Assembly (NCBI GenBank): GCA_003184365.1
Contig: NKYR01000036.1
Location: 62,001-126,000 of the forward strand
Origin: Evernia prunastri
Lineage: Eukaryota; Ascomycota; Lecanoromycetes; Lecanorales; Parmeliaceae
Length of the DNA stretch: 64,000 bases
Reading direction: 5' to 3'
A model generated the notes under the pieces. That model was given only the letters and a program-made list of their open reading frames with translations, was not told the origin of the DNA and searched no databases. Position 1 is the first letter of the stretch. Each line of letters begins with the position of its first letter. This document shows, piece after piece, positions 44,537-54,514 of this stretch. A program made the position numbers and the translations under genes.

Positions 44537-46099
44537 ATGGATCTCCTTCCCGATCAATTTTTATTTGTCAACAAAACTGCGAGTTCAGGGTCCTTATCTC
44601 ACTGCGACCCAGAAGAGAGATTCTTCATCCACAGCCATGTGCACAGCAAGTACCACAAGAACAAGCGACAGGCCCGTCAGCACTCGCTATTACCAGAACC
44701 GTCTTTGTCGTCCGATCGCATAAAATCTCCATCTAGCTCTAACACTTCGAAGGCGACTGACGACCTGCAAAGATCTAGAGGCACAACCGCAGCAAAGGTT
44801 ATTTCAAGGCAGAAGCATCTGGACGAAGCCATACCGGACAACCAGGAGGTCTCGTGCTTGGAATTCTGTTCTTCGGCACCCCGCAGCATCATTGACCCGG
44901 TTGCAGTTGATCCCTTTTACTGTACATCTACGGCAATCGATGCGAAAGACCAGCGATTATTGTACTATCCCTTCACCAATTTCATCGAGACGACCTTCAA
45001 CGCGGAATCCCTGTTGGGAAAGACTTCATCGGAGCCTTTCAGGCACCGCAAGGCAATTACCGAGAGACTTCGACGCTGCGTCAATGACAAACTGACAATG
45101 TACTCGACCTTAGCTTATTCCGCTAGTTGCATGAGATGGGCCATTGGGGAAAGGGAGCGTGAACGGCCTCCAGAATTCTACGTCCTTAAGGCGATTGGGG
45201 CTTTGAAACATCGTCTTGAGAAACTAGACGTGGTGGACACGTGGTTGATCTTGTCTATCTATGCATTAGCAGTTTCCGAAATGTGGGAGCAGAATTACGA
45301 CGCGGCTACGGCACACCTCAAGATGACTCGTCACTTTGTGACTCAATTTGGCGGCTTGACCAAGCTTGATCCCTATATAATGGAGAGCCTTCTTCTCTGC
45401 GATAGATACGTGGCCATTGGAAAGTTTGAGCCCCCGATCTTTCCTCTCGACTGGGAGCCGGAAGCGTTACCTGCACAGAAGATGCTCAAGGTTTCCATAG
45501 AAGCCGCGCCTTTGCTCTCGGAGCTGGCCCAAGGATTCTTCGATCTGGACAAGCACATACTGGGTCCGGAAATGCTTCAGATTATAGATGGTATCCGTAT
45601 ATGCGCCCAAGTGTCTCAGCAAATGGACACCCAAGAAATTACAGTGTCTTCCGATCAGCGATGGTTATTTCTCCGTCATCAGGCAAACTTCTGCCGCTTG
45701 CTCTCACTACCTACGAGCAACGAAACCCAAGAATGTTGCCGATTCGCCTTGATTGTGTGGCTGCTGAAAATAACCGTATATTTTGGTGCGCAGCGTTGGT
45801 CGAAAAAAATCCTGCCCGGTCTGAAAGCGGCACTCTTACGGTTAGACAATGCTGGCGAATGGTGCCCTTTAGTGCTCGTATTCTGGATGACTAGTCTCGG
45901 TGCAATGACAGCGGAATACACAGACGAAAGGGATTGGTTCCTGAAGCGAACCATGAAAGCCGCCGGTTCCCTAGGAATAAAATTGGACAAAGAGCCTTTC
46001 CGACGTGTACTTAGGAGGTTCCTGTTCCTGAAATGCGAGGATGGACTGCAATTTTTTCGAATGATTCGTGCCGCACGAGATTTACAAGAGGAAGCCTGA
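44537..46099 (+). CDS. Fungal-specific transcription-factor-domain protein without Zn2Cys6 finger
   Basis: A single exon encodes 520 aa. The N-terminus FLFVNKTASSGSLS, then EERFFIHSHVHSKYHKNKRQ, is the usual start of a group of fungal regulators that lack the N-terminal binuclear zinc cluster. A Ser/Lys-rich linker follows. The C-terminal two thirds match the helical regulatory domain, with YYPFTNFIETTFNAESL, YSTLAYSASCMRW, LKAIGALKHRL, DTWLILSIYALAVSEMW and YDAATAHLKMTRHFV. No DNA-binding motif is visible, so it may act through a partner. The start ATG sits directly before the conserved LLPDQFLFVN. No target can be inferred from the neighbours. Confidence 0.85.
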   Translation: MDLLPDQFLFVNKTASSGSLSHCDPEERFFIHSHVHSKYHKNKRQARQHSLLPEPSLSSDRIKSPSSSNTSKATDDLQRSRGTTAAKVISRQKHLDEAIPDNQEVSCLEFCSSAPRSIIDPVAVDPFYCTSTAIDAKDQRLLYYPFTNFIETTFNAESLLGKTSSEPFRHRKAITERLRRCVNDKLTMYSTLAYSASCMRWAIGERERERPPEFYVLKAIGALKHRLEKLDVVDTWLILSIYALAVSEMWEQNYDAATAHLKMTRHFVTQFGGLTKLDPYIMESLLLCDRYVAIGKFEPPIFPLDWEPEALPAQKMLKVSIEAAPLLSELAQGFFDLDKHILGPEMLQIIDGIRICAQVSQQMDTQEITVSSDQRWLFLRHQANFCRLLSLPTSNETQECCRFALIVWLLKITVYFGAQRWSKKILPGLKAALLRLDNAGEWCPLVLVFWMTSLGAMTAEYTDERDWFLKRTMKAAGSLGIKLDKEPFRRVLRRFLFLKCEDGLQFFRMIRAARDLQEEA

Positions 46100-47065
46100 T
46101 GGCCTTTGGGGAATGGGAACGCGGCCCAAAACGAGATAGGCAAACTATGTAGGATATTGTTAGTTTGAAATTCAATTTAGTCGGAGTCCAGGGAATGTTG
46201 TCTTACGAGGAACCATCTCTACCTCCTGGGACGACGACCTTAAGTTTCGCTCCTCGTCAATGAGTCGGTTTTGAAGGACTCTGACCTTGGAAGGCTCTGC
46301 TGTAGGAGGGGTAAGGTAAACATAGTTCATGGAGTTGGGGAAAGAGGAAGAGAGGCGGATGGAGCAGTCCTATGGGTATTAGTGCTGGGTCCGTCGCTCT
46401 GTTTTCCTCTAGACATTTCTCAATACCTGTGATGGCTAGCCCTCGCTTCTCACCAAAGTATAATCGCTATCTTCTCAATCCTGAGCGTAGGAGATGAGTA
46501 ACATTTTGATATTCAGATCCTTGAGCTCAGGCGACAGGGAACAGGGGGGCGGCTACCAAAAAGGATTGTCGGATTAGGGACTTGCACAGGCTGTAGGCTG
46601 CGTCCTCCGCTCGGTACGGACTTTGTCTTGATCAAAAGCTTTCCTCTTTCTGGATTGCCTGCTACTTGATGTGGTTAGCGTCCAATTGCCAAGCGTAATC
46701 ACTCACGTCAATGGGTGCTACTCATCGGCATGGAATCTGCATGATTATTTGTCAGGCACACCTAATCAATTGAATCACTCGCAAATACGCTGGCCAAGAA
46801 AGAGAAGATGGTCATTATAGGAGCGATCCACACGCTGCAGGCTTTGGGCCGAACTTGAACTCGAAGGACGGCATTAGCCCTCCGCAGACATCCACCCAAT
46901 CCGAAATGTGAGAAACAGTGGAGCCAGTGAGATACCTATCCACTGAGTATAAGAAGAGCTATCCACCATCCTCTTTTCTTCGTCCGGGTGTACGGTCTCA
47001 AAACCGAACAAGCTTTCTACTCGCCCTCTCCTTTGGAGACACCACCCAGTGCTTAATTATTGAGA
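46100..47065. other. Intergenic region
   Basis: This is the 3' end of the regulator gene and the promoter of the DUF4863 gene. A plus frame from 46918 overlaps the next gene's start and is out of frame with it. No other gene is seen. Confidence 0.45.
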
Positions 47066-47695
47066 ATGGCGGCTTCCACGAATGTCGACCACGCAAGTAT
47101 CCTGGACATGAGCGCCTACCCGACAGCTCAAAAGCTCAACGCTCGGTGCGCGGAGTTCTTTGCCGAGGTGCAGGATCTGTGAGTAATGGCAAGGCTCTTT
47201 TTTTCTCGATGTTGATACTCAACATAGAGCAGGACACCAGGAAAGGATCTGGAACAGCGCCTGAACACCGATTACGGCCCCGGTAGTCCATATTATCAAG
47301 ACTTTTGCGGGTACATCCTCCGAGGCCTCGAGGAAGGCTGGGTCGCCGAGACCAAGCTCGACGGCGACAGATATCGCCGCGGCAAAATCGCCCTTCCGAG
47401 CCCGGAGAATCGCTTCTTCAGCATCACGACCGTGTACATGGACAGCCAAGACGTATACTCGGGGCAACATCACGCGCACCCCTACGGCGAGATCAACTGT
47501 GTCATACAGATTGACAAGACGGCGGAGCTGAAGGGGATGCAGGGCTGGCAGGGCGCAGGATGGACGAGTCCGGGGCCTGGAACCCATCACTACCCTCAGG
47601 TGAGGGGAGGGGCGCTTGTTGCTCTGTTCTTTTTGCCGGCTGGGAGGATCTCTTACGAGGCGGATCCTGATGCTCCACAGCCGCATTGTGTCTAA
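47066..47695 (+). CDS. DUF4863 / 4-hydroxylaminobenzoate lyase-like protein
   Basis: Exons 47066-47178 and 47233-47695 encode 191 aa; the 54-nt intron joins FFAEVQDL to TPGKDLEQRLNTDYGP. The body has DFCGYILRGLEEGWVA, an RRGKIALPSPE loop, and the cupin-like HHAHPYGEINCVIQID with three closely spaced histidines and a Glu as probable metal ligands. GTHHYPQVRGGALVALFFLP, with two more histidines, completes the fold. Bacterial relatives (PnbB) convert 4-hydroxylaminobenzoate to protocatechuate in nitrobenzoate breakdown. The same reaction here is only an inference; fungal members may act on other substrates. Confidence 0.82.
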
Positions 47696-48402
47696 GCATT
47701 ACCTTGGGCGAGAAGAGTCCATAGACGGGAAGGGTTTCTTCCAACAATCCGTTCTTATGTATAGATTCCACCTCCTCGACTTCTACACTCCGGTCTTCGG
47801 AGCTTTCCTACATCAGAAAGGACAACTCTACGAATTGAATAAGATCAAATGAAATAAGAACCATATGATTTTTCAAAAATGGATTCGATCGAATAATACA
47901 TGTGTAGGAGCCAAAAAGGGAGCCGCCTTTTGTAATCTTTAAGGCAACTCGAATCTATGTAGGGCGCAGAGAGTCCTTGCGCCAGCCTGATGCGGCATAG
48001 CGTATATTGTGGGGAGGTATCCAAACTGACGAGCGAGGGAGGTGAAGGTGAATAGATAATAGCTGGAATGACCCATCAAATGAATGCCACCTTTCCGAAA
48101 TATCCTGTTAAGTCCGCTTCTATCGTTGTCCTCACTCACTGACTTCCGTATGACATGAATACATAAATAGATAATCGTCAGCAGAAGGATTCCTTTGGGA
48201 TCATGGAGATGGGTCGATCGCGGCGTAGTAAAACACAGCCCCTCCAGCAAATACCTACCATCTCTACTTCATCTCCCATCGTCCTCTCCGACTTGACGTC
48301 TAGCAAACACCATCTCTATTTATCTCCTCTCATCCTCTTTGAATTGACGTCTACAGTGAGATGTGACCATCCAATCTCCCACCGTCCCATCCATCCATCA
48401 CC
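47696..48402. other. Intergenic region with a partial direct repeat
   Basis: Just upstream of the poly-serine protein gene, two related segments (about 48255-48305 and 48311-48355) share ACCATCTCTA, CATCTCCC/TATCTCCTCT, TCATCCTCT and GAATTGACGTCTA or GACTTGACGTCTA, suggesting a duplication of about 55 bp. No gene is supported. Confidence 0.5.
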
Positions 48403-48993
48403 ATGAAGCTCCTCGTCATCTTCCTCTTCGTCCTCGAAACCCTTCTACTCGCGACCTCCGCCCTCCCCCTTTTCGCCGCCCAAAACCAACAAGCCATCGC
48501 AAACCCACTGCCCCGGACGCCGCCATCCTCCGTCAACAGCTTCGACTCATCATCATCATCATCGTCATCATCATCCAGCGATCCCGGCTCCTCGCGCGGC
48601 GGCGGCAAGAAATTCTCCATCCCCAACCCGCTCAGGAAGTCCTCCTCCTCGGAAGAGTTGCGCTGCCACCGCTACCCGCAGAACAGCATCCTCGGCGAGC
48701 TCGCCGCCTACGTGACGGAGCTGCTGCGCAGCTACCGCGAGACCGTCTCCGCGGGCAAGGGCGACCGGGAGCGTCCGCTGTTCGAGACGTGCTACGCGGG
48801 ATACGGGGCCCGGGACGCGGCGCCGTCGATCTACTTTGGGGACTTGAAGGCGAAGCAGGCGGGCGTGCTGGAGAAGCTGTTCCGGAGCCGGCTCCCGGTG
48901 AGGTACCCCGGTGTGAAGATTGTGAAGACGTCGAATGCCATTGCCGTTGTGATGGAGGACGAGCACGGGATTCGGCGGAGGAATACTGTATGA
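48403..48993 (+). CDS. Secreted protein with poly-serine tract, unknown
   Basis: A single exon encodes 196 aa. MKLLVIFLFVLETLLLATSALP is a signal peptide. A Ser-rich linker with twelve or more consecutive serines (from TCA/TCG repeats at 48545-48580) runs to about residue 85. The C-terminal part (about 87-196) looks folded: ELRCHRYPQNSILGELAAYV, RPLFETCYAGYG, and PGVKIVKTSNAIAVVMEDEH. Two cysteines are placed to form one disulfide. This region has strikingly high GC, with G/C-ending codons compared with neighbours. I recognise no family. Confidence 0.72.
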   Translation: MKLLVIFLFVLETLLLATSALPLFAAQNQQAIANPLPRTPPSSVNSFDSSSSSSSSSSSDPGSSRGGGKKFSIPNPLRKSSSSEELRCHRYPQNSILGELAAYVTELLRSYRETVSAGKGDRERPLFETCYAGYGARDAAPSIYFGDLKAKQAGVLEKLFRSRLPVRYPGVKIVKTSNAIAVVMEDEHGIRRRNTV

Positions 48994-49314
48994 GCGGGGG
49001 GTTTTTTTTTCAGTAGATACTATGGTGCGATTGGGACAACGGCGGCGGGGTTTCACTGTTGAGGAGACTCGCTTTAAGGCTTTTCTCAGATATGTTCGAC
49101 TTGTCCTTTTGTATGAGATACGGTGGAGTATGTGGTGGAGGAAGTATCTGATATTTTCAATCTATGAGGCTCAAATGCCAGAAAAAGTGTTGGTTGGAGC
49201 TTCATTAACCAAGCTCTCTGTGTATATATATTCAGGCTTCCAGCTGGCGAGATTGCTGGCAGACAGGGGAATCATAATCCTAACAGAGCCTTTCATTTAC
49301 CAAAAGCATTGCCT
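48994..49314. other. Convergent intergenic region
   Basis: This lies between the 3' ends of the poly-serine protein gene and the PI-PLC gene. A run of eight T occurs at about 49003. No gene is supported. Confidence 0.5.
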
Positions 49315-50733
49315 TCAAAGCTCGTGATGACCGTCGTCCTGCCTTACGGGTTGCCCTTTCGCTTCGAATCTAGCGTTCATGCCCACGATGCATCTTACAA
49401 TATCCCAATTTCCGTCCTGTCCAACCCAGTCGCATACCACAATGCCAGTACTTCCGTCCCCCACAGGCCTCTCCTCCGAGCCCTCAGATAAATTGTGTTT
49501 GGTACACAGATATTCGACAATCGCAGGATTCAATTTCGCAGCAATCCTGTCTGGCCAGCAGCCTACCTTCCAGAAATTACTTGCGGTGAGAAAATTTATG
49601 TAAAAGGGCAGCTTGGCGTCTGAGCCTGGGGAAGGGCAGACGCATTCTGATGCCCTTCTCAGATGGTCAATGGAATATTGAATCTTCTTTCCGATATTCT
49701 CGCTCTCCAGCACCTCATAGAAATCTTGAATGCAGAGATCGCCACTGGGGCAGAGGGAATTCGGGGTATTATCTGCCCATGTGTCGCCGTTGATGCACCA
49801 GCCAGCCCCTCCGCACTCATTCTTCAATCTCTCTTCAAGCGTGAATCGGCGAATCAGCACGATCTTGCCTCTCGCTTCGCCCAAAGTGGGGATGCGAGGA
49901 GCCGTGAACCACCGGTTGACGTCCCCAGCGTAATGGTCTCGCAAGATACGACTTAGTTGAGAATCAGTTGCGTTACCAGGACCTTCACGCTTGACAGACA
50001 TAATGACCGTCTCACTTGGGTTTTGTTCTAAGAAAGCAAGGACTTCGTTTAACATAGCCCGAAAGTGCTTTGGTCCGCTCAAGGATATGGGAAAGACGCC
50101 ATGTACCAGATTGAGTTTATCATTGCTTGGGTCAAGGGGACCATCGGGTTGAACGCGAATATCAAGAAAGCGCACTCCTTGCTGCAATTGCTCGTGAACT
50201 GGCGCTACCTGGCAGCGAACAGATGGCAGAGCGCGATGGTAGGTAGGAGAGTTGTGGGTGCCTGGGATAGAGAGAGCAGACAGTGGTGTCTGATCCTCAA
50301 GGGTCTTCATCCATGTGGGAAGGTTGCTGCGATAGAAGATCGCGAGATGATGATATTCAGGATGGTAGACGGTGGTGTGGCTAAAGTGCGGATCGGTAGT
50401 TATTGGCATCAAGAATTGGGAATGACACGTCGGGTGGATAATGTTGGTTTGGTACATCTCGCCTTCAATCTCGAAGAATATACATAAGGATTCAAGGGGA
50501 ATGTTAGCAGGTCTGATATCTGCTTTGCGTAATGCGGAAGGCTCGAGAAGCAATGAGACATCCTGTAAATTGGTGACTGGTTGCTTAGTATTTACGGGTG
50601 TGCTCCACACGCTGGCGATCTTTGAAAAATGGCCCCCACCACCCAGAGTGTGTTTCAAGTCCTGTATCTCATAGTGCTTGAGGTTTATTGGTGTTGATGT
50701 GAGATTGCGAACCGTCAGGGGCGGGGATGCCAT
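49315..50733 (-). CDS. Phosphatidylinositol-specific phospholipase C, bacterial type (PI-PLC X domain)
   Basis: A single exon encodes 472 aa. An N-terminal beta-rich domain (about 1-145; TVRNLTSTPINLKHYEIQD) precedes the X domain. That domain has LSIPGTHNS with the first catalytic His, GVRFLDIRVQ, LNLVHGVFPI with the second His, and NPSETVIMSVKREG. EARGKIVLIRRF and PFYINFLTASNF follow. There is no EF-hand, C2 or Y domain, so this is the single-domain class that cleaves PI or GPI by phosphotransfer and is not the eukaryotic signalling PLC. I see no signal peptide, which suggests an intracellular site. Genes of this class are scattered among fungi, and acquisition from bacteria is possible but not shown. 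Confidence 0.88.
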   Translation of the reverse strand: MASPPLTVRNLTSTPINLKHYEIQDLKHTLGGGGHFSKIASVWSTPVNTKQPVTNLQDVSLLLEPSALRKADIRPANIPLESLCIFFEIEGEMYQTNIIHPTCHSQFLMPITTDPHFSHTTVYHPEYHHLAIFYRSNLPTWMKTLEDQTPLSALSIPGTHNSPTYHRALPSVRCQVAPVHEQLQQGVRFLDIRVQPDGPLDPSNDKLNLVHGVFPISLSGPKHFRAMLNEVLAFLEQNPSETVIMSVKREGPGNATDSQLSRILRDHYAGDVNRWFTAPRIPTLGEARGKIVLIRRFTLEERLKNECGGAGWCINGDTWADNTPNSLCPSGDLCIQDFYEVLESENIGKKIQYSIDHLRRASECVCPSPGSDAKLPFYINFLTASNFWKVGCWPDRIAAKLNPAIVEYLCTKHNLSEGSEERPVGDGSTGIVVCDWVGQDGNWDIVRCIVGMNARFEAKGQPVRQDDGHHEL

Positions 50734-51096
50734 AGTTGATAATTACAGCTGAAGACTTATAGAGGAACGTATCAACTCAAATATGGATGAACAACGACAT
50801 GTCCAACTTCTGACTCTCTTTACATACAAAGAAACCACGCACTTTAGGGAAGTAAAAGAACAGCGACAACAGACTTTTATTAAGAAAGTAAGGTAGGTAC
50901 CTAAGGTATTTTGTCACATACACAGCGCTTGCGCTGCGCTGCTAGCGCGAAACGGAAAGGTTCCGCACTGACTTCAACTCTTCAATTTGGAATGCTCAAC
51001 GCTTCTTCCAGCTCACATCTCGAATATCCGCCACTTAGGAAGTCTACTCGCAAAATACTACGCAAAATCTGGTATTTTCCCACATCTTCCACCACC
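50734..51096. other. Divergent intergenic region
   Basis: This lies between the divergent PI-PLC and Rpb12 genes. An AAGGTAGGTACCTAAGGT near-palindrome is at 50890-50907. No gene is seen. Confidence 0.5.
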
Positions 51097-51388
51097 ATGT
51101 CTCGCGAAGCCTACGCCCCCCCGACCCTACAGCCCTCGAGCTCCAACTTCAACACCACCACCACCGACATCGCGGGACCCACAACACAGTATCGCTGCGG
51201 CGAGTGCGACGCCAAGGTGCAGCTGAAGAAGGGCGACCCCATACGATGCAAGGACTGTGGGCACAGGGTGCTGAACAAGGAGAGGACGAAGAGGTACGCT
51301 TGGTTCCCTTGACTGCGCTGATGGGCATGGAGTCATGGTGGGCTGACGGGCTACGGTTCGTAGGATGGTGCAGTTTGAGGCGAGGTGA
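51097..51388 (+). CDS. rpb12: RNA polymerase I/II/III subunit ABC10-alpha (Rpb12/Rpc10)
   Basis: Exons 51097-51293 and 51364-51388 encode 73 aa. The 70-nt intron is required: without it the frame ends at AWFP, while splicing gives KERTKR/MVQFEAR and a stop, the conserved family C-terminus. The zinc-binding core is YRCGECDAKVQLKKGD followed by IRCKDCGHRVLNKERTKR, with four cysteines as two CxxC pairs. The N-terminal 30 residues are a variable Ser/Thr-rich extension. This subunit is shared by all three nuclear RNA polymerases. Confidence 0.95.
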
Positions 51389-52273
51389 CATGCGGTCGCG
51401 AGAAAGAGTGTGAGGCAATGATTACACGTCGGCAGATGTTGGAGGGGATTCTTCACGGAATACGGAAGGATCGTTTCGTGGAGATGACTGAGGACAAGGC
51501 ACTGAGCTGCTGGGAGGTTGTACATTGTCTGATGTCCAGTATCATTGGCTATCGACGTACTCGTCATAACGGTCGAACAGCAAGAGGTGAAGTAAGTCCT
51601 ACAGAGGGGAGGGACAGGGAATACGCTCGACCAGATGCTCTTGAGTATCAATTTGGGCCTCTCTCCCAAACACCTCCTTCAATATTATGTACATGTTTCA
51701 TCCCTTCGAATAAGAATGCAAAGATCTCGAATCCTTCAAATCCTGACATTAAGAGGCTCTTCCTCTCCCCTCCCCCACCGTTTTTTTGGCATGTATCTAG
51801 GCATATCGACCTCATCGGTTGTCTTTCATCACAAAGCGATTCCTTCTCGAACAAAGAAGAGTTTTCAAGCAACATTTTCTGGCAAATGGGACCATTTTCC
51901 CTACTACACCCTTGTATGCTTATCTATTTCAAGTTTGCGTCCATCTTAGGGATACCGATGGAAACAAATCGGTTTTTGGCCCATTATATCTTGCAAGCAG
52001 GGTTTAGGAGCTGGAAGCAATGGCCAATGTCGCCGCGTGTATTGGTATGAGGATAAGAGCCATGACATGCTGCCCAAATCAAACATGGTTGAAGATATAA
52101 TGCCTACGCTGCGTCCAATGGACAGGGTCTTCTGCGCTGGAAACGATAAACCCACATGGTGCGCAAGTCCGCTTTGGCGTTTCCACTGACCGGATACATG
52201 GCAGTGTCCGGTCGGTGGCGGATCTGCAAAAGCAGATGTTGCCTTTCGCATTGCCGAGGCCAGACGTTGGGTC
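51389..52273. other. Convergent intergenic region
   Basis: This holds the 3' ends of rpb12 and the tail-anchored protein gene. A 221-codon plus frame at 51385-52050 runs through it but shows no domain and low-quality composition. I do not call it. Confidence 0.45.
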
Positions 52274-53500
52274 TTAACTCTGCGCTTTCTGCGCCTTCAG
52301 ACTTTGTACCGACGCCCAAGCTTGCACAATCCCGGCCACGGACTGCACTACGCCGAAGAACACGGTCATAATGAAGACCAACACAGCAACCCAGAAAGTG
52401 AACCATTGTGTCTTCTTCCGGTCATCCCACCACAGCTGCGAGATATTTCTAGGCTCCGCATCATCAAACGTCCGTTTCAGCAGTACCAGTCGATCTCTCC
52501 AGTACACAAATTTCTCAATCTGCCGCTCAGAGCTATTGAGTCGGTCACATACGCCCGCTTGTGCATCAATTAGGGTTTTCTTCCGCTGCTGCTGGAACCA
52601 TGGATTTGGCTCACCCAGGAGTGGTGGTATGAGAAGTGATATTGACCGGATTGTCTCATCGACAAGGGCCTTAGGCAGAAGAGTGGTCGGCGACTTTTTG
52701 TGAAGTTGCAAGATGGAAACTTGATGGAACAGCATGAGCTTAGTATCATCGTCCTTTAGGAGAATGTGGTCTGCAAGATTACTTGTCCATATGACTTTGA
52801 TCCCACAAATTTTCTCCAAATGGGCGGCTGCGAAGGCCTGTGGTAATTTGACGAGATCAGTGGAGTTGTAACGTTGAGAGAAGCTACTGTTGATGGGTCC
52901 TTTCTTCAAGTCGTAATGCTCGTCCATTAATTTCTCATCATCCGCCCAAAGTATTGGCTCGTCATACGAAATGTCACCTGGATACTTGCTGATAGACAGC
53001 ATTAGCCATAAACCCGCAGCTAAGTCGACCAATGTCTCAGCTAGGCTCTCTGTATATGCAACGACTGAATTCTGCATAGCCTTGACCGCGACTTCTTCTC
53101 GGGTTGACTCGTGATTTTTCAACAGCATAATGATTTCAACCAGGTGCCAGTGCGTCACCCTTTCAACTTCTCTGTCCTTGTTGGCAGCTAATCTGCACAG
53201 AAGAGCATATCGAGTAAAGAAAGACTCATATGCATCATCTGTGGCCTGCAGGATGGAGATGTGAAGCTCACTGGGCTGCAGGTCAAATGCATTGAGGAGA
53301 AAGTGTTGACGTAAGGACAGTGATTGAAGGGGTTGGGACAATGAAATGAATTGCAGTGCAGACTTGGCCTCGTCATATGCGTTTTTCTCTAAAGAATTTG
53401 CCATCTCAAGTCCAGGAAGACCGCCAACCCTGTCTTCAGGATTGTGCACGAGTGATATTCCTGTAGTATTGCTGCTGCCAAGTTCAATGTTCACTGCCAT
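52274..53500 (-). CDS. Tail-anchored membrane protein of unknown function
   Basis: A single exon encodes 408 aa. The body is alpha-helical and mostly soluble, with FISLSQPLQSLSLRQHFLLNAFDL near residue 60 and WHLVEIIMLLKNHES near 130. Near the C-terminus, ISQLWWDDRKKTQ is followed by one membrane segment (about 366-388, FTFWVAVLVFIMTVFFGVVQ), then a short tail. WYDRRN/WWDDRK-x-x-QW-x-TFW before a single terminal helix is a recurring layout in uncharacterised fungal proteins, some found in variable regions. The gene borders a repeat array. A function cannot be assigned. Confidence 0.75.
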   Translation of the reverse strand: MAVNIELGSSNTTGISLVHNPEDRVGGLPGLEMANSLEKNAYDEAKSALQFISLSQPLQSLSLRQHFLLNAFDLQPSELHISILQATDDAYESFFTRYALLCRLAANKDREVERVTHWHLVEIIMLLKNHESTREEVAVKAMQNSVVAYTESLAETLVDLAAGLWLMLSISKYPGDISYDEPILWADDEKLMDEHYDLKKGPINSSFSQRYNSTDLVKLPQAFAAAHLEKICGIKVIWTSNLADHILLKDDDTKLMLFHQVSILQLHKKSPTTLLPKALVDETIRSISLLIPPLLGEPNPWFQQQRKKTLIDAQAGVCDRLNSSERQIEKFVYWRDRLVLLKRTFDDAEPRNISQLWWDDRKKTQWFTFWVAVLVFIMTVFFGVVQSVAGIVQAWASVQSLKAQKAQS

Positions 53501-53637
53501 CTGCTTCCGACTTTCAATCCATCATCCACTCAGACTTGCAGTTCAAGAATCGCTTGATGAGACTTTGAAACATTTCGTTGACTGAGGAAGGAAGGAGGTT
53601 CGAGGGTTTGTCAGCTTTCGCTGTCGATTGCATGCCC

Positions 53638-54389
53638 TTGCCTCCTTCGCGCCGGCGTCCTACCTTAGTCCCAAAGGCTAACAAGTTAGCGCTGGAACTA
53701 AGCTCAAAAAAGTCTAGATCGCTTCGCGGACTTTTGTTGTAGGACGCCTGCTCCAGAAACCCCGTTTTTATCCAAAACGAGCTTCGTGTCAACAAATTTT
53801 TGAATCAATCACAGATCCATCAATTCTCATCAAAACCACTTAGAAATATATACTACGACGCGTAGAATTATATAGCGAATTCGTTAGTAACAAAATCTAA
53901 CTCCCTACGGCAATATCCCGCGTTGTATACCTTACTAACCTTCGAGGACAGTTGACACCAGACCTATTACGTTCCCTATCTAAATGACCTAACCAACGGG
54001 TTACCTCTTTCCGGCAACGGGTCTCGGCGCTAGATTTCCTATCTCTCAGCGTCCGAGACCCTCCAAACACGGCATTCAAATCGAATTATCAATGATAGAA
54101 AGGGGGGGAGCATGTTGATCAAAAGTCCTAAACATGCCAAGACTTTTCGGATCCGGACCCGGACCCGGACCCGGACCCGATAGCCAAACTTGGGCCATCT
54201 TCCGAATATTACTATAAATTTCAGTATTCTAACTAGGGCAGTCGATTTTCGCTGTAGGCTTGGCATATTTAGAATAGAATACAAGAAACAGGGGGTTTTT
54301 GGTGCAGACCCCCTGCGGGGACCGACTCACTATGCAGCTAAAAATTAAAGTCACGGTCTAAGCAGGGGGTCGAAAGCTAATGGAGACAA
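53638..54389. repeat. Repeat unit 1 (752 bp)
   Basis: First and complete copy of a three-copy repeat. It begins at TTGCCTCCTTCGCGCC and ends at GCTAATGGAGACAA. It contains four CGGACC units near 54155, and two minus-strand frames (60 and 81 codons) repeated in every copy but unlike known proteins. Near its end, GACCCCCTGC (54307) and GCAGGGGGTC (54362) form a perfect 10-bp inverted repeat. Confidence 0.9.
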
Positions 54390-54445
54390 CTCCACGGGTA
54401 GGGTAATAGAGTAGGGCTGCAACCTTTAAAAACCCTAACTATCAC

Positions 54446-54493
54446 ACCTACCTACCTTACCTACCGTGCTACCTAGGTAGGTAGGTAGGTAAG
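54446..54493. repeat. ACCT/AGGT tract with dyad symmetry
   Basis: A run of CTACC units is followed by TAGG units around CTACCTAGGTAG, so the arms can pair. It lies in the unique spacer between repeat units 1 and 2. Confidence 0.8.
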
Positions 54494-54514
54494 CTCCCCA
54501 AGATAGTTCTTGTN

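Noticed and set aside
51385..52050. 221-codon plus frame after rpb12
   Set aside because: It begins inside the rpb12 stop region, includes long low-quality stretches and matches nothing known to me; it looks like chance.
53897..54284. Repeated minus-strand frames of 60 and 80 codons in each repeat unit
   Set aside because: They are kept only because the units are nearly identical; composition is poor and no domain is visible. Not evidence of a transposon protein.
54425..54440. AAAAACCCTAACT resembling a telomere unit
   Set aside because: Only one CCCTAA copy; no array, so no telomere or interstitial telomere call.
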